DNA from: Sphingobacteriaceae bacterium
Lineage (GTDB): Bacteria > Bacteroidota > Bacteroidia > B-17B0 > Aurantibacillaceae
Length of the DNA stretch: 64,000 nucleotides
NCBI GenBank assembly: GCA_016715905.1
Contig: JADJXI010000017.1
Span: 124,001-188,000 of the forward strand
Direction of reading: 5' to 3'
The notes under the pieces are model-generated. The model did no database searches, had not been told where the DNA came from, and saw only the letters and a program-made list of their open reading frames with translations. Positions within the stretch are counted from its first letter, which is position 1; the number at the start of each line of letters is the position of its first letter. The translations under genes and the position numbers were made by a program. Shown in pieces: positions 61,001 through 64,000 of this stretch.

Positions 61001-61713
61001 CTTAATAAATTTACGTGTGAAACTGAATTTAAAAAAGCCTCGGTAGTTTGTCCGGATAAAGTTCTTCCGCTCGCGTCTGTAATGGTGCCTGAAATCATCA
61101 CCGGCAAATTAATTCCTTTTTCTTCAAATACTTTTTGAACCGCAAATAAACCTGCTTTAGCATTTAAAGTATCTGTAATGGTTTCGAATAATAATAAATC
61201 TACTCCTCCATCTACCAAACCTTCTACCTGCTCTTTGTAAGATTCATAAAGTTCATCAAAAGTCATGCTCCTGAAGCCGGGATTATTCACGTCCGGCGAA
61301 AGCGATAATAGTTTAGTAGTTGGGCCCATGGCTCCGGCCACAAAACGGGGTTTATTTGGATTTTTTTGCGTGTATTCATCTGCTGCCTGTCGGGCTACTT
61401 TTGCCGCAGCTAAATTCAATTCATAGCAGTGATCTTGTAAATCATAATCGGCCATGGAAATTCGGGTGCTGCTGAAACTATTGGTTTCTAAAATATCAGC
61501 GCCGGCTTCTAAGTATTGCTTGTGTATTTCTAAAATAATATCCGGACGGGTGATGCATAATAAATCATTATTTCCTTTAAGGTCTTTATGGAAATTTTTA
61601 AATTTTTCTCCTCGAAAATCTTCTTCCGTCAATTTATATTGTTGTATAAGAGAGCCCATGGCTCCATCAATAACCAATACACGTGTTTCAAGTTCTTGTT
61701 CTATTTTTGTCAT
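58024..61713 (-). CDS. metH: cobalamin-dependent methionine synthase
   Basis: 1229 residues, complete. The homocysteine domain (~1-325) has VIDGAMGSLIQQ and the zinc cysteines of GLNCALG and GGCCGTTPEH. The pterin domain (~345-620) includes NVGERTNVTGSKKF and VIDINMDEGMLDAV. The cobalamin cap and binding domains follow (GDVHDIGKNIVGVV with the B12-ligand His, then GLSGLITPSLDEM and GGATTS). The activation domain (~905-1229) ends with RPAPGYPAQPDH and FGVGKITKEQ. It methylates homocysteine from methyl-tetrahydrofolate. A SAM-I riboswitch and terminator lie directly upstream. Confidence 0.97.
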   Translation of the reverse strand: MTKIEQELETRVLVIDGAMGSLIQQYKLTEEDFRGEKFKNFHKDLKGNNDLLCITRPDIILEIHKQYLEAGADILETNSFSSTRISMADYDLQDHCYELNLAAAKVARQAADEYTQKNPNKPRFVAGAMGPTTKLLSLSPDVNNPGFRSMTFDELYESYKEQVEGLVDGGVDLLLFETITDTLNAKAGLFAVQKVFEEKGINLPVMISGTITDASGRTLSGQTTEAFLNSVSHVNLLSVGLNCALGAKDMRPYLEELSNKAPFYVSAYPNAGLPNQFGEYDQDAHEMGHQIEDFLKAGFLNIVGGCCGTTPEHIKKIADLAKEVKPRKKPKADSLMHLSGLEPVTLRPESNFMNVGERTNVTGSKKFAKLIIDGKYEEALAVAKDQVEGGAQVIDINMDEGMLDAVSAMTTFLNLIASEPDIARVPIMIDSSKWHVIEAGLKCIQGKGIVNSISLKEGEAKFIEQANLIKKYGAAVIVMAFDEQGQADTYQRRIDICKRAYDILVQKVNFPPQDIIFDPNIFPVATGMDEHRLNALDFFNATKWIKENLPHAKVSGGVSNVSFSFRGNDHVREAIHAAFLYHAVKNGMDMGIVNPAMLQIYDDVEKELLEMVEDVLLNRRDDATERLITKAESLKGTGKVKEEKNEEWRKGSVQERLTHSLVKGITDYIEQDIEECRKQYDKTLLVIEGPLMDGMNVVGDLFGAGKMFLPQVVKSARVMKKAVAYLLPYLEAEKKLSGNVTKNNGKVLLATVKGDVHDIGKNIVGVVMACNNFEIIDLGVMVSKDKILEEAQKHKVDVIGLSGLITPSLDEMVDVAKEMERLKLNLPLLIGGATTSKVHTAVKIAPHYSHPVVHVNDASRSVPVVSNLISKELKEAYVKEVNADYERVREQNKNAQSQNKFIALEEARKNKVKINWNEFKPVVPIKKGNIVFDDFPLNELASYIDWTPFFHSWEMKGSYPKILKDPTRGKEAQKLFDDAQAMLQKVIKEKWLRAKAVVGIYPAHQLNEDDIAVYDEENKKQICTFHTIRQQTKKPAGQSNIALADFVKPKLSGANGEAIDYIGAFACSTGFGIDERVAAFEKDHDDYSAIMLKAIADRLAEAFAECLHQKVRKEIWGYSKNEELSNEELIQEVYKGIRPAPGYPAQPDHLEKLTIWKLLDVEKNTGIILTDSLAMVPTAAVSGLYIAHEEAAYFGVGKITKEQVADYAKRKNIPFEKAEKWLGPALGYS

Positions 61714-61714
61714 A

Positions 61715-61748
61715 TAAAAAAAATCCCCTCTGAATTTGGTCAGAAGGG
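61715..61748 (-). terminator. riboswitch-controlled terminator abutting the metH start
   Basis: On the minus strand CCCTTCTGA (61748-61740) pairs with TCAGAGGGG (61733-61725) around CCAAAT, followed by ATTTTTTTTAT and then the ATG at 61713. The T run ends one or two bases before the start codon. With a SAM-I aptamer just upstream, this is the expression platform; in the anti-terminated state the same bases would lie in the ribosome-binding region. Confidence 0.85.
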
Positions 61749-61780
61749 TTTATGATTGTTTAAAAATTCATATAGCTCTG

Positions 61781-61950
61781 ACTTATCTTTTTCGGTTTAC
61801 ACCGGCACGATTTACCACCTTCTTTAATGATTTAAGATTTTGGATATTAGATTTAAGATTTATAATTTTTAAATCTTACTTCCTGCTTCTTAAATTTAAA
61901 AGGGTTGGGAAGACTTCTACGGGCGTGTCCCTCAGTCTTTCTTGATAAGT
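61781..61950 (-). ncRNA. SAM-I (S-box) riboswitch upstream of metH
   Basis: The minus strand reads ACTTATCAAGAAAGAC (P1 and J1/2), then TGAGGGACACGCCCGTAGAA (P2 and its internal loop) and GTCTTCCCAACC, all close to the S-box consensus. The 3' part reads GGTGGTAAATCGTGCCGG and ends GAAAAAGATAAGT. P1 is ACTTATC (61950-61944) paired with GATAAGT (61787-61781). The P3/P4 side is enlarged by AT-rich repeats of TAAATCTT/ATTTAAGA type. SAM binding should favour the terminator and shut off metH. Confidence 0.9.
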
Positions 61951-61968
61951 ATAATAAAGAACGTGGCA

Positions 61969-61976
61969 CAAATGTA
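61969..61976 (-). promoter_or_regulatory. -7 promoter element for the metH leader
   Basis: TACATTTG on the minus strand matches TANNTTTG and lies 18 bases before the first P1 base of the riboswitch, which suits a transcript starting just before the aptamer. The -33 position is only a T run. Confidence 0.6.
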
Positions 61977-62043
61977 TGCATAAAAAACGAATTAAAAAAA
62001 GAGTGATCCAAGCGTGAAATTAAAATAATTCGAAGGTTTGAGT

Positions 62044-62592
62044 CTATTCTACCCTTTGCAAAACTTTGGCGTATTGCTGGTACAATTTAAGTTCTTTAGC
62101 AATTTTTAACTCCCATTCCCTTTGCTTTTCACCATTCATTGATCCGTCGGTTTCTTCATCATATAAATCCTGAAAACGATCCATTTCTTCATCATTCTCT
62201 TCATAAAGTTGTTGAATGGTGTTTTTTAGTTGTTCAAATTTTTTGATTTTCAACCCCGCAATTTTCTTTCGGAGTTTTCTGGCATAAAGTTCTACAATAT
62301 CAAAATGCAATTGTTCGTGATTTAAAACTTCCGTTGAAATCCATTTTTTCTTTTTCCAGGATTTTTTCTTAAAAAAAACAGCTTCAACCCTCACCATTGT
62401 ATATTGATTTATTTGTTGAATGTTCAACAATATATCATAAGCGGTTGAGGCTACCGCAAAACGCGCTTCGGGTTCGCCTTGAAAATCATTCCATGTTAAT
62501 CTTTCTGATTCTACCCACAAAATAGTATCTTTTTTTTGAGCGGTAGCCTCGTATACTAAAAGTAAAAGTGTGTAAAAGACGATTGCTTTCAT
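62044..62592 (-). CDS. DUF922-like secreted putative zinc protease
   Basis: About 182 residues from MKAIVFYTLLLLVYEATAQ, a signal peptide; an in-frame ATG at 62640 inside lptD is rejected. The family hallmarks are LTWNDFQGEPEARFAVASTA and the metal-binding LNHEQLHFDIVELYARKLRK, with HEQLH fitting HExxH. DUF922 proteins are predicted secreted zinc proteases with no known substrate. A Glu/Asp-rich helix follows (about 135-165). The start is one base after the lptD stop, so the two genes are translationally coupled. Confidence 0.78.
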   Translation of the reverse strand: MKAIVFYTLLLLVYEATAQKKDTILWVESERLTWNDFQGEPEARFAVASTAYDILLNIQQINQYTMVRVEAVFFKKKSWKKKKWISTEVLNHEQLHFDIVELYARKLRKKIAGLKIKKFEQLKNTIQQLYEENDEEMDRFQDLYDEETDGSMNGEKQREWELKIAKELKLYQQYAKVLQRVE

Positions 62593-62593
62593 C

Positions 62594-64000
62594 TTAAAAA
62601 TTATCGTAAGGTCTGCTTTGTTTCGGAATTTTAAAATCACGCAACATGGCTGTTTTCAAATTGATTACAATGCGATAGCTTTTATTTGAACCAAACGGAA
62701 CCCAATCAATACGCGCTTCCCAACATTTTAAATCGCGATAAATATTAACCGTGGTATAACTAATTTTTTGAGAGGTAAAATCAAACCCACTGGTTAAACC
62801 AATTTTCCAGAATTTAGTAGGCATTAAGTCACCGCTAAACATTAGAGAATGTGTGGGGTAAATTACCCTGTCTTCTATATTTCTTAATTCGAGTCCATAA
62901 TTAATAAACAAATTCCAAGGTAATTTTTCATCTTTTACTAAATTATTTGCAGCGCCTTGTTCAACACCATTCGTGATGCTTGGATTTCTTTTTGCTTTGG
63001 CCGCTTCCAATAAATTACTGCTTAGTGAAGTGCTCACAATAAAATTAGCATTTTTAAATCTCCCTAACGGACCGCCGGTATTATACGCAAATTCATTTAT
63101 GCGGCGATTTGTGGTGAAATCATAAGCATAGGGATCAAAAAAAGCACTGGCTTGTACATCAAATTGTTTAAACAATTTTGTACGTGCCGATGTTCTTATA
63201 TCGCTCATGTGAAAACTGTCGGCAGCCATATTATAGGAAGCTCCAATACTGGCTTCTTGTAATAACGAGATTTTATTGTAGACATAACCTGAATCTGACA
63301 TTTTTTTAGTTTTAGCATCCAAGGTATTGTATAAATTAATGGATAACGCATTTTGTTCTCCTATACCCGGCCCTCCAAATAATGACTTTTCAAAAATACT
63401 GTAACGCGTAAAATTTCCAATGGTATCGGTTTGTACTTTTTTCCAAAACCCATATTGCTCTTTTCCAAAATCGGGTCGATACGTGTGAGCCAGTGTTGGA
63501 ATCATTAAATGACGAACCTGCGATAGTCTGCCTTTTTTATATAAATAATCAAAATATATTTTTGTATTCATACTGGTACTGTAACTCGCATCATAGCCGG
63601 CTACAAAACCGGTGGTGGTATCACTAATTACTTTAGGTGCTATAAAATCATTTTCAAATCTTTTACTTGTACTTTGCGTGTACATTACCGCATTAAAATT
63701 TAAGGCCGGGGTAATCGTAATGTATTTAAACAAATTAAAATTGGTAGATATAGGTAATGAATGTTTAATGCCATAACGCAATTTTTTATTTAAATCACCT
63801 TGAAATAAGGTGGTGTCGGCCCCGGACAAAGTATTTCTTGCTTCCAATAAATAATTCACCCCTATTTTATCAAAAACATTTTGCCTTACTGCATTTTCGC
63901 GTTTAAAAGGGAAGAAGCGATTTACGTTAAACGTTAAACCGGGTAAAGTAATTTCAGCATATTTTGTTTGGCTGTTTTGACTATGCATGGCATTGATGCT
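62594..64000 (-). CDS. lptD: LPS-assembly protein LptD, C-terminal part (runs off the window)
   Basis: About 468 codons to the right edge, still open there (SINA precedes the internal Met at 63988). Long amphipathic strands with many Tyr/Phe and periodic turns fit the outer-membrane barrel of the Bacteroidota LptD-like family: KYITITPALNFNAVMYTQST, MNTKIYFDYLYKKGRLSQVR, HLMIPTLAHTYRPDFG, LPWNLFINYGLELRNIEDRV and the C-terminal WKIGLTSGFDFTSQKIS ... CWEARIDWVPFGSNKSYRIV. LptD inserts lipopolysaccharide into the outer leaflet. The N-terminal OstA-type domain lies outside the window. Confidence 0.8.
   Translation of the reverse strand, partial: SINAMHSQNSQTKYAEITLPGLTFNVNRFFPFKRENAVRQNVFDKIGVNYLLEARNTLSGADTTLFQGDLNKKLRYGIKHSLPISTNFNLFKYITITPALNFNAVMYTQSTSKRFENDFIAPKVISDTTTGFVAGYDASYSTSMNTKIYFDYLYKKGRLSQVRHLMIPTLAHTYRPDFGKEQYGFWKKVQTDTIGNFTRYSIFEKSLFGGPGIGEQNALSINLYNTLDAKTKKMSDSGYVYNKISLLQEASIGASYNMAADSFHMSDIRTSARTKLFKQFDVQASAFFDPYAYDFTTNRRINEFAYNTGGPLGRFKNANFIVSTSLSSNLLEAAKAKRNPSITNGVEQGAANNLVKDEKLPWNLFINYGLELRNIEDRVIYPTHSLMFSGDLMPTKFWKIGLTSGFDFTSQKISYTTVNIYRDLKCWEARIDWVPFGSNKSYRIVINLKTAMLRDFKIPKQSRPYDNF

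Noticed and set aside
1..64000. tRNA, rRNA, CRISPR array, prophage or integrative element
   Set aside because: No T-loop-like GGTTCRANTCC with a matching acceptor stem, no regularly spaced repeats, no integrase, transposase or phage structural gene was found on reading both strands by eye.

Overview
The window is about 64 kb of a low-GC chromosome from a member of the Bacteroidota. Three things point there: several secreted proteins end in type IX secretion (T9SS) type A sorting domains; the primary sigma factor is the short form that lacks region 1.1; and promoters of the form TTG-N19-TATATTTG sit upstream of genes such as rpmH. L32 without zinc cysteines, a SusC-like carboxypeptidase-D/TonB receptor and TANFOR-like and RhuM-like proteins agree with this. 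Most of the window is ordinary chromosome; the accessory stretches are about 37.4-45.6 kb and 47.4-50.9 kb.

Left part (1-9.7 kb, all on the minus strand): the start of lysS, holB-pth (coupled by a TAATG overlap), a lone SET-domain methyltransferase, and a tightly overlapping run mfd > histidine kinase > lipoprotein binding protein > FecCD permease > ATPase. From 9.8 to 15.4 kb (plus strand) a two-gene T9SS cargo unit (a small Cys-pair protein plus an Omp28-like CxxC protein) occurs twice in tandem. At 15.5-17.2 kb a transaldolase-like/CBS fusion is coupled to a KdsC-like HAD phosphatase, facing an MsbA-type exporter. At 19.2-21.2 kb lie rpmH, two small secreted proteins, rpmF and its usual DUF177 neighbour.

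Centre (21.4-37.4 kb): a TetA-like MFS pump and a PhoB-type regulator stand opposite a TonB-dependent receptor and a T9SS beta-helix-like protein. These are followed by a hypothetical gene, a second regulator with the same length but a dead receiver domain, and creD. Then come fabI, recN, the primary sigma factor gene rpoD and a large AsmA-like protein.

The most unusual region is 37.4-43.4 kb. A 1286-residue secreted protein (TANFOR-like N-terminus, fibronectin III-like part, HELGH metallopeptidase, C-terminal alpha/beta-hydrolase-like domain with an AHSMG nucleophile elbow) overlaps by 20 nt a lipoprotein gene. Downstream, the last ~80 codons of the large gene and the lipoprotein gene are duplicated as an orphan cassette with the same 20-nt overlap. 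Near-identical flanking DNA surrounds strongly diverged centres. This looks like a polymorphic toxin with a lipoprotein immunity protein and a spare C-terminal/immunity cassette, but no function is proven.

Right part: a cluster of extragenic palindromes (44.9-45.5 kb), recA with a palindrome-rich leader, a small accessory patch with a RhuM-like gene, and assorted small envelope proteins. After these come a truncated TPR/SpoIIE-type sensor and metH, which is preceded by a SAM-I riboswitch whose terminator ends at the start codon. A DUF922 protease-like protein and the 3' part of lptD close the window. No tRNA, rRNA, CRISPR array, IS element or prophage was recognised.
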